Positions 8,400 to 16,498 of a stretch of 27,222 nt of DNA are shown one piece after another. Numbering within the stretch: position 1 is the stretch's first letter; each line of letters opens with the position of its first letter. Source of the stretch: DAOTYH01 sp034435015 (lineage in GTDB: Bacteria > Chloroflexota > Anaerolineae > Aggregatilineales > UBA3940); the NCBI GenBank assembly GCA_034435015.1, contig DAOTYH010000117.1, positions 1 to 27,222 of the forward strand, in the 5' to 3' direction. The translations under genes were made by a program, and so were the position numbers. The notes beneath the pieces are model-generated. The model was not told where the DNA came from. It ran no database searches and worked only from the letters and a program-made list of their open reading frames with translations.

Positions 8400-9394
8400 A
8401 GGCCGTTCAGGGGGATCATGATGATGGCTTTTTCAGTGCAGGTATTGGCACACAGGCCGCATCCCCAGCACTTGTCCGGGTCAAAGCGGACATCCAGCCG
8501 GAGCTTGCCGTTGACCTCGATCTTCTCGTCGGTGTGATAGAACGCCTGAAAATGACAGCGCTTCACGCATGCCCCGCACAGGCGGCACAGGTCGCGGTTA
8601 TAGGACGCAATATAGCGGCTGCGGGGCCACACCCCCTTACTGCCCAGCTCCAGCGCCGCCCGGAAGGGGTAGCAGTCATCGGCACAGCAGTTGCAGATGG
8701 CGTGCAGGCCGCGGGTACGCCATTCGCTGTCGGCGGTATGCATCAAGCCTTTCTGATCAGCACGGCGGACAAGGGCCTTTGCCTCTTCCTTCGTCAGCCG
8801 CCGCCCGAAGCCGCGATCCAGCGCCGCGCGTGCGCCTTCATCCAGCCACACGCACGTCTCAACCGGTCGAGAGCAGTTCTGGCCGAGCCTGCGGCAGTCA
8901 CACGGCTGGACGATGATGTCGGTGGCCGAGTCAATCATCTCCTCGACTTCGTGCAACAGCAGGATGGTATCGTTGGGCAGAGCGTTCTCAGCGGCCAGGC
9001 CCTGCATCTTGCGTTCTACATTGGCGCGGTGACGCTCAAGGAAGGCCTGCCGGAAGCGCTGGTCAAGCATACGGCGGGCCTCAACGGGGAGGTCGTCCCA
9101 ATTTTCGTATTTGGCGAAATGATCCAGCCGGGCGTAGAAGTCGGCGGGAGCATAGCGCGTCAAGCCGTCTTGGGTCTCTTTGTGGAGGATGTAGCGGGAG
9201 TAGCACCGCCGGACGAAAGCCTCTGTTTCGTCGAGCGGCAGACCAAGCCGGGCCGCGATCTCTTCGACTGTCATCGCCTGCCCGCCCATCGCCACGATCA
9301 GCGCCATCTCCGGCTCCTCCACCATCAGGTGGAGGTAAGGGCGGGCTTCTTCCCATACACCGAAGGCAACCATGAACTCATCAACCAGTGCCAT
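8396..9394 (-). CDS. Multi-cluster 4Fe-4S protein with N-terminal winged-helix-like domain
   Basis: A 332-residue protein. The N-terminal part (about 35-90) looks like a winged helix: MTVEEIAARLGLPLDETEAF is a typical recognition-helix pattern. A helical linker follows, then sixteen cysteines in four groups: C165/C167/C174/C181 (CDC-x6-C-x6-C), C234/C236/C237/C241 (CNCC-x3-C), C270/C273/C276/C280 (CRLCGACVKRC) and C309/C312/C315/C319 (CWGCGLCANTC). The last two are classical ferredoxin [4Fe-4S] motifs; the first two are less usual. It is likely cytoplasmic and an electron carrier. Position next to corrinoid methyltransferase genes suggests it supplies low-potential electrons for corrinoid reactivation or to the Mo hydroxylase (inference). 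The ATG at 9394 has GGGAG 7-8 nt upstream and is preferred to an in-frame TTG six codons earlier. It overlaps the lyase gene by 4 bp. Confidence 0.8.
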   Translation of the reverse strand: MALVDEFMVAFGVWEEARPYLHLMVEEPEMALIVAMGGQAMTVEEIAARLGLPLDETEAFVRRCYSRYILHKETQDGLTRYAPADFYARLDHFAKYENWDDLPVEARRMLDQRFRQAFLERHRANVERKMQGLAAENALPNDTILLLHEVEEMIDSATDIIVQPCDCRRLGQNCSRPVETCVWLDEGARAALDRGFGRRLTKEEAKALVRRADQKGLMHTADSEWRTRGLHAICNCCADDCYPFRAALELGSKGVWPRSRYIASYNRDLCRLCGACVKRCHFQAFYHTDEKIEVNGKLRLDVRFDPDKCWGCGLCANTCTEKAIIMIPLNGL

Positions 9395-9439
9395 GATACT
9401 GCTCCCTGTCAACCAACCAATGAGCCGAACGTGCGTTTC

Positions 9440-10090
9440 TTACACCTCCCGAACGTCAATGATCTCCTGCCCCTCAATACTGCTCAGGGCGGCCAGTACT
9501 TCCTCCTTAGGCTGTTGGATTTTGATCACCGCATCCCACTTGGCGGGGTCTTTCGGCACGACTGCGCCGCCCAGCGACTCGATCCCCCAGCCGTGTTTGG
9601 CGACAGCGGCCACCAGTTTGGCCAGCTCCCCCTTAACCATCGGCATCCGCACCGTGACGCGCACGCCCGGTGTACGGACTGACATCATCTCGGTCAGGTG
9701 GGCCAGCAGGTCGGTCTCCGTGATCAGCCCCTCCACGATCCCCTCGCTGACCACCGGCAGACAGCCGATCTGTTTCTCCACCATGATGAGGGCCGCCTGC
9801 TCAATAGGCGTATCTGGATCAATGGTGACCACATCTCTGGCCTTGACCATCACATCTTCAACCCGCAGGTTAGACAAATAGCGGGTGATCTCCCACATAT
9901 CCAGACTAGCCAGCCGACCGGGATCAATCAGCAGGGTCTGGCGGCTCAACAGGCCCAGCAACCGCTTGCCGCCCCCCACCACCGGCAGATGGCGAATCTG
10001 ATTGGCGGCCATATAATGCTGGGCCTCTATAATGGACATGCCCGGATCGGCCAGCGGCGGATGTTTGATCATGTAATCCTTAACCAGCAT
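9440..10090 (-). CDS. CBS-domain pair protein with C-terminal ACT-like domain
   Basis: A 216-residue protein with two CBS domains (about 1-57, starting VKDYMIKHPPLADPGMSI; and about 76-133, starting VEDVMVKARDVVTIDP) and a C-terminal region of about 75 residues (VRVTVRMPMVKGELAKLVAAV onward) that resembles an ACT domain. This is the AcuB-like arrangement. CBS pairs usually bind adenine nucleotides, S-adenosylmethionine or related ligands and control a partner; no catalytic domain is present. The ATG at 10090 has AAGGAGAG just upstream and overlaps the end of the ABC ATPase gene by 11 nt, indicating translational coupling. It may sense energy or methyl-donor status for the transporter or methyltransferases (inference). 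A start 31 codons further upstream is possible but would overlap the ATPase more deeply and adds nothing recognisable. Confidence 0.85.
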   Translation of the reverse strand: MLVKDYMIKHPPLADPGMSIIEAQHYMAANQIRHLPVVGGGKRLLGLLSRQTLLIDPGRLASLDMWEITRYLSNLRVEDVMVKARDVVTIDPDTPIEQAALIMVEKQIGCLPVVSEGIVEGLITETDLLAHLTEMMSVRTPGVRVTVRMPMVKGELAKLVAAVAKHGWGIESLGGAVVPKDPAKWDAVIKIQQPKEEVLAALSSIEGQEIIDVREV

Positions 10091-12185
10091 GAGACCTCTC
10101 CTTCTCGATGGTAACAACCGCCTCCATCTTGCGCAATTCTTCCATCGGGATATGACAGAAAATGCGGTGCTCAGGCGTGTCAAACTGTTCGGGGGGCGGC
10201 TCTAGAGCGCAAATCTGGCCGCCGTCGGGCAGCATAGCGCGGCGCGGACAGCGTGTGTGGAAGCGGCATCCGCTGGGGGGGTTGAGGGCACTCGGCACAG
10301 TGCCGCTCAGGCGGATGTGCTTCTGCTCGGCACGCGGGTCCGGGATAGGCACGGCAGACAAGAGAGCCTCCGTATAGGGGTGATAAGGCGGGAGGTAGAT
10401 CGCCTCTGCCGGGCCGATCTCGGCGATCTGCCCCAGGTACATCACCGCCAGATTGTCGCAGAAGAAGCGTACCACGCTCAGGTCATGAGCGATGAAGACC
10501 AGCGTTGTACCCAGCTTCTGCTGGATTTCAAGCAGAAGGTTCAGCACCGCCGCCTGCACCGACACATCCAGCGCTGACACCGGCTCGTCGCACAACACCA
10601 GATCAGGGTGAGCCGCGATAGCCCGCGCAATAGCCACCCGCTGTTTTTCGCCGCCGCTGAGCTGACGCGGCAGGCGGTCATAATAGTTCTCGCCCAGCTT
10701 CATCAGGTTCAACAGCCGGACCACCTCAGCGCGGACCTGATTGGGAGGGACGACCTTGAAACGCTTCAGCGGACGGGCGATCTGATACCCTACGCTGAAG
10801 GAGGGGTTGAGGGTTGAGTCGGGATTCTGGAACACCATCTGAAGGTTTCTGATCAGGTCGAGACTGCGCTTCGAGACAGGCATTGAAATATCAAAGCCCA
10901 TGAACTCAAACTCGCCGCCTGTCGGCTTCTCCAGCCCGATGATGGTCTTGACCAGCGTGCTCTTGCCGCACCCCGACTCGCCTACGATACCCAGCGTCCG
11001 GCCCGGCACAACCTCCAGGCTGACATCATCTACGGCCTTCACAAACAGCTTTTCGCCGCCAAAAAGCTTGCGCGACGGGACGGGGTAGTAAGTCCGTGCG
11101 TTCCTGATCCGCAGGATGGGCACTTCAGAAGCGGGCGGCTGAGCACCGGCCAGCAGAGCTTCCCCCCGCTCCCGGACCCCGGCGCCCTGCTGCTCGATGA
11201 TCTCCTCTGCAAAGAAACAGCGTGCCCAGTGCCCCGCTTGAATCTCCCGAATCTCCGGCTTGACCTGCCGGCAAATCTCGCGGGCATAGTCACAGCGCGG
11301 CTCAAAGATACAGCCGGACGGCAGATTCTTGGGCGAGGGGACACGTCCGCGAATGGGGCGCAGGTAAGAAGTGGCCTTGGTGGTATCGAGGCGGGGGACA
11401 CAGCCCATCAGGCCCAGCGTATAAGGATGAGCCGGCTTCAGGAAGACATCCTGCACGCTGGCCCGCTCGACGATCTCGCCGGCATACATGACCCCAATTG
11501 AGTCAGAGACGCGGGCAATCACGCCAAGGTTATGGCTGATGTACATAATGGCTGTGTCAAACTCATTCTGTAGTTCGTTGATCAGGTCAAGCACTGCCGC
11601 CTCGACCGTCACATCCAGCGCGGTGGTCGGCTCATCCATGATCAGCAGGGCCGGGTTGTTGAGCAGGGCCATGGCGATCACCACGCGCTGTTGCTGGCCG
11701 CCGGAAATCTGATGCGGGTAGCGCCGCATCACGTTGGCGGGGTCGGGCATGTACACGCGCTCCAGCATCTGGATGCACTTCTGCTCGGCGTCGGCCTTCT
11801 TCATCCCGCGGTGTACCACCAGCACTTCAGCCATCTGATCGCCCAGCCGCATCGAGGGGTTGAGCGCCTGCATGGGGTCCTGATACACCATGGCGATCCG
11901 GTCGCCGCGCAGACTGCGCAGTTCCTCTTCTGTACGCCCAACCAGATCGCGGCCCTGAAACAGGATGTAGCCGTCCACGATCTTGCCGTTGCGCCCTAGA
12001 AAGTTGACGATACCGAAGGCGACGGTGCTCTTGCCGCACCCTGACTCGCCGACAATGCCAAAGGTCTCAGCGCGGTGAATCTCAAACGACACGTCGCGCA
12101 CAGCGGGCACATCGCCGTAGCGCGTCTCGTAAGAGATAGCCAGCCCCTGCACATCCAGAATCGGAATCTCTCGTGGTCCTCGCAT
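10080..12185 (-). CDS. Fused double ATPase of a peptide/opine-type ABC importer (DppD-DppF fusion)
   Basis: A 701-residue protein with two complete ABC modules in tandem. Module 1 (about 1-335) has Walker A GESGCGKST at 46-54, signature ISGGQQQRV and Walker B LLIMDEPTTALDV. Module 2 (about 350-690) repeats GESGCGKST, LSGGEKQRV and LVLCDEPVSALDV. Each module ends with the oligopeptide-transport C-terminal cysteine motif (SGCIFEPRCDYAREIC and SGCRFHTRCP) characteristic of OppD/DppD/DppF. It energises uptake through the two permeases encoded just upstream. Separate genes are the common form; the single-chain fusion also occurs in the family. The start is supported by GGAGGG 4-5 nt before the ATG. 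It overlaps the CBS gene by 11 nt. Confidence 0.93.
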   Translation of the reverse strand: MRGPREIPILDVQGLAISYETRYGDVPAVRDVSFEIHRAETFGIVGESGCGKSTVAFGIVNFLGRNGKIVDGYILFQGRDLVGRTEEELRSLRGDRIAMVYQDPMQALNPSMRLGDQMAEVLVVHRGMKKADAEQKCIQMLERVYMPDPANVMRRYPHQISGGQQQRVVIAMALLNNPALLIMDEPTTALDVTVEAAVLDLINELQNEFDTAIMYISHNLGVIARVSDSIGVMYAGEIVERASVQDVFLKPAHPYTLGLMGCVPRLDTTKATSYLRPIRGRVPSPKNLPSGCIFEPRCDYAREICRQVKPEIREIQAGHWARCFFAEEIIEQQGAGVRERGEALLAGAQPPASEVPILRIRNARTYYPVPSRKLFGGEKLFVKAVDDVSLEVVPGRTLGIVGESGCGKSTLVKTIIGLEKPTGGEFEFMGFDISMPVSKRSLDLIRNLQMVFQNPDSTLNPSFSVGYQIARPLKRFKVVPPNQVRAEVVRLLNLMKLGENYYDRLPRQLSGGEKQRVAIARAIAAHPDLVLCDEPVSALDVSVQAAVLNLLLEIQQKLGTTLVFIAHDLSVVRFFCDNLAVMYLGQIAEIGPAEAIYLPPYHPYTEALLSAVPIPDPRAEQKHIRLSGTVPSALNPPSGCRFHTRCPRRAMLPDGGQICALEPPPEQFDTPEHRIFCHIPMEELRKMEAVVTIEKERSHAG

Positions 12186-12281
12186 GACCCTCCGCTCCCC
12201 GGTTCATCTCATCATGTGATCGAACGTTCCGCAGAAGTGACCTGCGGGGCGCCCCCTTACCGGGGCGCTCGGCGGACTGCT

Positions 12282-13163
12282 CTACTGGTAACGTGTCGTC
12301 TCCTCGCGCAGTCCGTCGGCAAACAGGTTCAGCCCGACTACCAGGCTGGCAATCGCCAGCGCGGGGAAGAGCACACCCAGCGGGTTTGTCCAGATATACT
12401 TGCGGGCCTCGCTGATCATGCCGCCCCAGTCCGGCGTCGGCGGCGGCAGGCCCAGCCCCAAGAAGCCCAGCGTACCGATGGCAAAGATGGCGTATCCCAC
12501 GCGCAACAGGGCATCAATGATCAGCGGGCCGCGTGCGTTGGGCAGAATCTCAACGAACATGATGTAGAGCGGATGCTCGCCGCGTGTCTCAGCGGCGCGG
12601 ATATAGTCGCGGGTGCGGATGTCGAGCGTCAGACTGCGCACCAGCCGTGCAATACCCGGCGACCCGACAAACGTAATGGCAATCACCACGTTGACCGCCG
12701 ACGGCCCGATGGCCGCGATGATGATCAGGTACAGCAGAATAGTCGGGAACGCCATGATGGCATCCAGAATCCGCATCACGATCTCATCCACGACCCCGCC
12801 AAAGTAGCCGCCCACCAGCCCCAGCACCGTTCCGACAATGACAGAGGCCAGCACCGAAATAGGGGCCAGCAACAGGATGGTACGGCTTCCATAGGCCAGG
12901 CGGGCCATGATGTCACGCCCCAGATGGTCTGTGCCCAGCCAGTAAGTGCTGGACGGCCCTTGATTGATGGCCTGGGCGTTCTGGGCCAGCGGATCATGTT
13001 TGGTAATGAAGGGGGCGAAGATCGCCACCAGAATCCAGAAGAGGACAATGCTCAGGCCGATCACGGCAACGCGGGAGCGGAAGACAACAGAGATGCCCTC
13101 CCAGAACTGCCGGAACCGGCTTCTCCCTCTTTCTGCGCTAAAGGCCGTTTCGCTAACGGTCAT
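12282..13163 (-). CDS. Peptide/opine-type ABC transporter permease (DppC-like)
   Basis: A 293-residue inner-membrane permease. An N-terminal cytoplasmic stretch is followed by a first membrane segment (VAVIGLSIVLFWILVAIFAP), then the conserved STYWLGTDHLGRDIMARLAYGSR periplasmic entry typical of DppC/OppC, and several further membrane segments. The EAA loop region is visible as RAAETRGEHPLYIMFVEILPN. The ATG at 13163 is chosen because GGGAGAG lies about 6 nt upstream; an in-frame GTG two codons earlier would overlap that ribosome site. It lies 40 nt after dppB. A 96-nt gap separates it from the ATPase gene. Confidence 0.93.
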   Translation of the reverse strand: MTVSETAFSAERGRSRFRQFWEGISVVFRSRVAVIGLSIVLFWILVAIFAPFITKHDPLAQNAQAINQGPSSTYWLGTDHLGRDIMARLAYGSRTILLLAPISVLASVIVGTVLGLVGGYFGGVVDEIVMRILDAIMAFPTILLYLIIIAAIGPSAVNVVIAITFVGSPGIARLVRSLTLDIRTRDYIRAAETRGEHPLYIMFVEILPNARGPLIIDALLRVGYAIFAIGTLGFLGLGLPPPTPDWGGMISEARKYIWTNPLGVLFPALAIASLVVGLNLFADGLREETTRYQ

Positions 13164-13203
13164 AGCCACTCTCCCTGACGGGCGGAGTCCCGCCGGCCAT
13201 CCG

Positions 13204-14499
13204 CTACGTATAGCGGATGCGCGGGTTCAAAAACGTGTAGATAATGTCGGCGATCAGTTGAGTAGAGACCGCCAGCGCCACCATCACCATCGCGCCCGCT
13301 TCGATGGCATTGATGTCCTTGAACAGCGCTGAGTCAAGCAGATACAACCCCAGACCCGGATAGCCAAACACGGCTTCGACCACCACAATCCCGCCGATCA
13401 GCCAGTTGACATGCAACATGATCACCGTGACAGGGGCCATCAGCGCGTTGCGGACGGCATGCCCAAACACGATGCGCCAGTAGGGCAGGCCCTTCAGAAA
13501 GGCAGTGCGGATGTAAGGCGCGCTCATCACCTCGACCATGCTGGCGCGGGTCATACGGGCCACATACCCGACCTCGACCAGCGTCAAGGTCAGCACCGGC
13601 AGGACAAGCAGTTTGGGGTCACGCAGGGGCGCAATGTCGCTGGTGAAGACCGCCGCGCCGGGCAGAATCTTCAGCCAGAAGGCGAATATCAGTATCAGAA
13701 AGACTCCGCTGGCAAATTCCGGCACAGAGGTTGTGACCAGACTGAACAACGAGATCAAGCGGTCCAGCGGACTGCCCTCCCGCAGGCCGGCCAGCAGTCC
13801 CAGCACCAGCGCAATCGGCATGATGAAGACAAAGGCGATGCCGGCAAGGCTGAAGGAGTTGCGCAGACGGCGCATCAGCGTCGGCCCTACCGGGCGGTTA
13901 GTACGCAGGGAGATACCGGGGTCGCCCCGCAGAAGGCCCTGCTTGATGGGGAAGTAGCGTTCGCCGCTCCCTTCCGTCATGGCACGGCCTGCCGCCGCCG
14001 GCCCGACCGACCCCTCCGCCCCTCTGCGCCACATGACCACATGGCCTGCTGTATCCACGCCCCAGAAAATCTGATCGCCGTTCTCGTCGGTCTGCCAGCC
14101 GTCAAAGGGGACCTGCTCGCGCGTCCCATCCGGCGAGACGCGGATCTGCTGGAGTCCGTCTGAGGTCATCTTCCACTGAACCAGCGTCCCATCCGGCTCG
14201 ACAGCATACCATTGCGGGTCATCGCCGGGGCGGGCCGCTGTCAGCCGAAGCGGCAGGCCCACCAGTCTATTCAGCCGCCAGTCGTTGCCGATCAGCCAGT
14301 CCATGTAACGGACATAGATCGGCTGGTTCAGCCCCAGTTGTTCGCGCATCAACGCCACCTGCTCAGGCGAGGCAAACTGTCCGAGGATATGGCGGGCGAC
14401 ATCGCCGGGGGCCAGCTCAGAGATCAGAAAGACGGCTATCGAGACCAGCAACATGGTGAGTAGCATGAACACGAGGCGGCGGATGATGTACCGGGTCAT
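13204..14499 (-). CDS. Peptide/opine-type ABC transporter permease (DppB-like) with large extracytoplasmic insertion
   Basis: A 431-residue permease of the DppB/OppB type, about 100 residues longer than usual. The N-terminal membrane segment and SELAPGDVARHILG motif are normal, and the family pattern resumes at LLRGDPGISLRTNRPV (about 189-204). Between them (about 74-188) is a soluble insertion containing W-x-A-V-x-P-D-G-T and W-G-V-D-x-A-G-H-V-V-M-W type repeats, suggesting beta-hairpins outside the membrane. The C-terminal half carries the remaining membrane segments and the EAA-type loop. The ATG at 14499 has GGGAGG about 5 nt upstream; a GTG four codons earlier is in frame but less likely. 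It is preceded by a 105-nt gap after the binding-protein gene that contains GC-rich hairpins. Confidence 0.92.
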   Translation of the reverse strand: MTRYIIRRLVFMLLTMLLVSIAVFLISELAPGDVARHILGQFASPEQVALMREQLGLNQPIYVRYMDWLIGNDWRLNRLVGLPLRLTAARPGDDPQWYAVEPDGTLVQWKMTSDGLQQIRVSPDGTREQVPFDGWQTDENGDQIFWGVDTAGHVVMWRRGAEGSVGPAAAGRAMTEGSGERYFPIKQGLLRGDPGISLRTNRPVGPTLMRRLRNSFSLAGIAFVFIMPIALVLGLLAGLREGSPLDRLISLFSLVTTSVPEFASGVFLILIFAFWLKILPGAAVFTSDIAPLRDPKLLVLPVLTLTLVEVGYVARMTRASMVEVMSAPYIRTAFLKGLPYWRIVFGHAVRNALMAPVTVIMLHVNWLIGGIVVVEAVFGYPGLGLYLLDSALFKDINAIEAGAMVMVALAVSTQLIADIIYTFLNPRIRYT

Positions 14500-14531
14500 G
14501 CACCCTCCCACATAATTTCACCACAGGACAG

Positions 14532-14574
14532 GGGGCGGGCCACCGCAGTGACCCACCCCGTCTTGCGAACAAGA
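14532..14574 (-). promoter_or_regulatory. Two adjacent hairpins between binding-protein and permease genes
   Basis: An 8-bp GC stem with one mismatch (14532-14539 with 14552-14559) lies next to a 5-bp stem closed by a 4-nt loop (14561-14565 with 14570-14574; on the minus strand the loop is TTCG, a stable tetraloop). Such structures downstream of solute-binding-protein genes often protect the upstream mRNA and dampen read-through, giving more binding protein than permease. There is no uridine tract, so it is not a clean terminator. Confidence 0.4.
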
Positions 14575-14604
14575 GGACGCGGTGAGGCGCTCCTCTCAAG
14601 CGGA

Positions 14605-16353
14605 CTACTCATTCTCGCCGCTGGCGGTGTTATCCCACACCTCATCGAAGAGGTCATAGTTGGTGGGATGTGCACGCACGCCCTGGAAGCGGCTGTGGCA
14701 GACATACCATACATTGGTGAAGAAGGCGATGCCAGCCGCGCCGCGCTCCATCTCGATGTCCTCCATCTGGCAGGCGATCTCACGGCGGGCCTCCACATCG
14801 AGGGTCGCCTCGGCCTGACGGAGCAGGGCGACGTACTCCTCGTCCACCCAGCGGGTCTCGTTCCAGGCGGCGGGGGCGCCGGTCTCGTCGGCGGTGAAGG
14901 CCAGTGACGGGATCATGATGCCCAGCGGACGGTGCGCCCAGATGGTGATGCCCAGCGGCACTTCCGTCCAGATGTCCCAGTACTGCGCAGACGGCAGGAT
15001 GTTGAGGTTGATGTTGAACCCGCCGGCGGCGGCTGTCTCCTTGAGCGACTGGGCCATAGCCGGTTCAGCACGGGCCTGCTGTGTGGACAGCTCGACCGTC
15101 AGACCATCGGGATAGCCGGCCTCAGCCAGCAGGGCCTTAGCCCCCTCTGGGTCGTAGGGCGGGATGTCCTTCGGGCAGTACTCAGGATGGATGGGGGCAA
15201 AGACGGTGTCATGCCCCAGCACACCCTCGCCAAACCATGCCAGGTCGAGCATCTTCTGGCGGTCAATGCACTTCTTGAGCGCCTGACGGACGCGCACATC
15301 GTTGAACGGCTCTTGATCCACACGCATACGGATGTGGAAGGTCTGGGCCGTGTCAACTGAGTAGACGCCGATGCCCGGCAGGTCCTTGACCGCCTGCCAC
15401 ACGTCTGCGGGCGGGTTGAAGATGTTGTCCACCTGACCGCTCTGCAGGGCCGCGATCTGCGCCGCTGTATCCTCGCCCAGGTCAAGGAAGATCAGCCGGT
15501 CGAGATAGGGCAGCGGCTTGCCGTCTGCACCGATGCGCCAGTAGTCGGGGCGGCGCTTGAAGACAGCCCGCTCGGTCTCGACATACTCTTCCATCAGGAA
15601 GGGGCCGGTGCCGACGGGCTGACGGACCAGGTCGCCCTCGAAGGTCTTGGGCACGATGGCGGCAGGATAGTGGAACAGATGCTCCGGCACGCCGATCTGA
15701 GGTGTGGTCAGGTACAGCTTGACGGTGTAGTCATCTACCTTCTCGATGTTGTCGGGCGACAGGTAGCTCATCAGGCCCATCATCGAAGAGCCGATGTCGG
15801 GGTCGAGCCACTGCTGGAAGTTGAAGATCACATCGTCAGCGGTGAAGTCAGAGCCGTCGTTGAACTTGATGCCCTTCCTCAGGTACAGGGTCCACTCGTC
15901 AACCGTCTCGTTGGCTTCCCAGCTCTCCAACAGCCATGGCTCGGTGATGTTGTCCCAGTTGGTGCGGGTCAGGTACTCGCACACCTGACGCCACTGGTTA
16001 GCCGCCTCGATCCATGAGAAGCGGGCCGGCGTATCCACGCGCTGAACGCGGGTAGCGATGGTCATGGTGCCGCCGCGCAGGATGCCGCCAGTTGCCTCTT
16101 CAGTAGCGGCAGGAGCCTCAGTGGCCGCCGGTCCGCCTGCGGCGGGGGGCTGAGTTGCCGCCGGCGCCTGTTCCGGGGCAGGAGTAGCCGGCGTACAGCT
16201 CGCCAGGAAGGCATTAGCGCTGGCCAGCGAGACACCCAGCAGGGTGGCTGTGCGCAGGAACTCACGGCGTGACACTCTGCCCTGCCTGTACAGTTCCTCC
16301 AGTTCGGGAATGTACGGGTGGACGTTCCTCTTGCTCCTCTTCAGAATATGCAT
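14605..16353 (-). CDS. ABC transporter solute-binding lipoprotein, family 5 (peptide/opine/nickel type)
   Basis: A 582-residue extracytoplasmic binding protein. A long Lys/Arg-containing leader precedes a twin-arginine motif S28-R-R-E-F-L33, a hydrophobic stretch and a lipobox (FLASC, lipid-modified C53), followed by a Pro/Ala/Gln/Glu-rich tether (about 54-90). The mature part has family-5 landmarks: the GTMTIATRV start of the domain, LYLRKGIKFNDGSDFTADDVIFNFQ, PVGTGPFLMEEY, FNDVRVRQALKKCIDRQ and a C-terminal RREIACQMEDIEMERGAAGI region. This family binds peptides but also opines, aminolevulinate, glutathione and other polar amino compounds. Given the cluster, the ligand is probably the methylated amino compound that is catabolised (inference). 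GGAGAACG lies upstream of the ATG. Tat export of a lipoprotein with this leader style is common in Chloroflexota. Confidence 0.93.
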   Translation of the reverse strand: MHILKRSKRNVHPYIPELEELYRQGRVSRREFLRTATLLGVSLASANAFLASCTPATPAPEQAPAATQPPAAGGPAATEAPAATEEATGGILRGGTMTIATRVQRVDTPARFSWIEAANQWRQVCEYLTRTNWDNITEPWLLESWEANETVDEWTLYLRKGIKFNDGSDFTADDVIFNFQQWLDPDIGSSMMGLMSYLSPDNIEKVDDYTVKLYLTTPQIGVPEHLFHYPAAIVPKTFEGDLVRQPVGTGPFLMEEYVETERAVFKRRPDYWRIGADGKPLPYLDRLIFLDLGEDTAAQIAALQSGQVDNIFNPPADVWQAVKDLPGIGVYSVDTAQTFHIRMRVDQEPFNDVRVRQALKKCIDRQKMLDLAWFGEGVLGHDTVFAPIHPEYCPKDIPPYDPEGAKALLAEAGYPDGLTVELSTQQARAEPAMAQSLKETAAAGGFNINLNILPSAQYWDIWTEVPLGITIWAHRPLGIMIPSLAFTADETGAPAAWNETRWVDEEYVALLRQAEATLDVEARREIACQMEDIEMERGAAGIAFFTNVWYVCHSRFQGVRAHPTNYDLFDEVWDNTASGENE

Positions 16354-16498
16354 CTTAACGTTCTCCTTACTTTAGTAAAGTGATGACCCTCTGCCGAGAT
16401 AGAAACAAAGTGGTGGCTTTCCATCTCTAAGAGACTAACGTGACAGACCTCCCCGCAGACCTCCTTTCCCTCGATCAGCTTGCACCTATAGCCCGAAA
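16354..16498 (-). promoter_or_regulatory. 145-nt leader of binding-protein gene with two odd-centred palindromes
   Basis: The gap between mttB3 and the binding-protein gene holds a 13-bp palindrome, ACTTTA-G-TAAAGT (16369-16381), just upstream of the ribosome site, and an 11-bp palindrome, TCTCT-A-AGAGA (16424-16434). Either could be a regulator site or an RNA hairpin. I do not see a convincing -35/-10 pair, so a separate promoter here is possible but unproven. Confidence 0.3.

Noticed and set aside
8534..9682. Plus-strand open frame of 382 residues opposite the Fe-S protein and CBS genes
   Set aside because: It spans two convincing minus-strand genes, has no domain and lacks a ribosome site.
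12075..14163. Plus-strand open frames of 367 and 250 residues opposite the permease genes
   Set aside because: The composition (very high His, Gln, Asp, Arg; no hydrophobic core) is that of an antisense shadow of membrane-protein genes.
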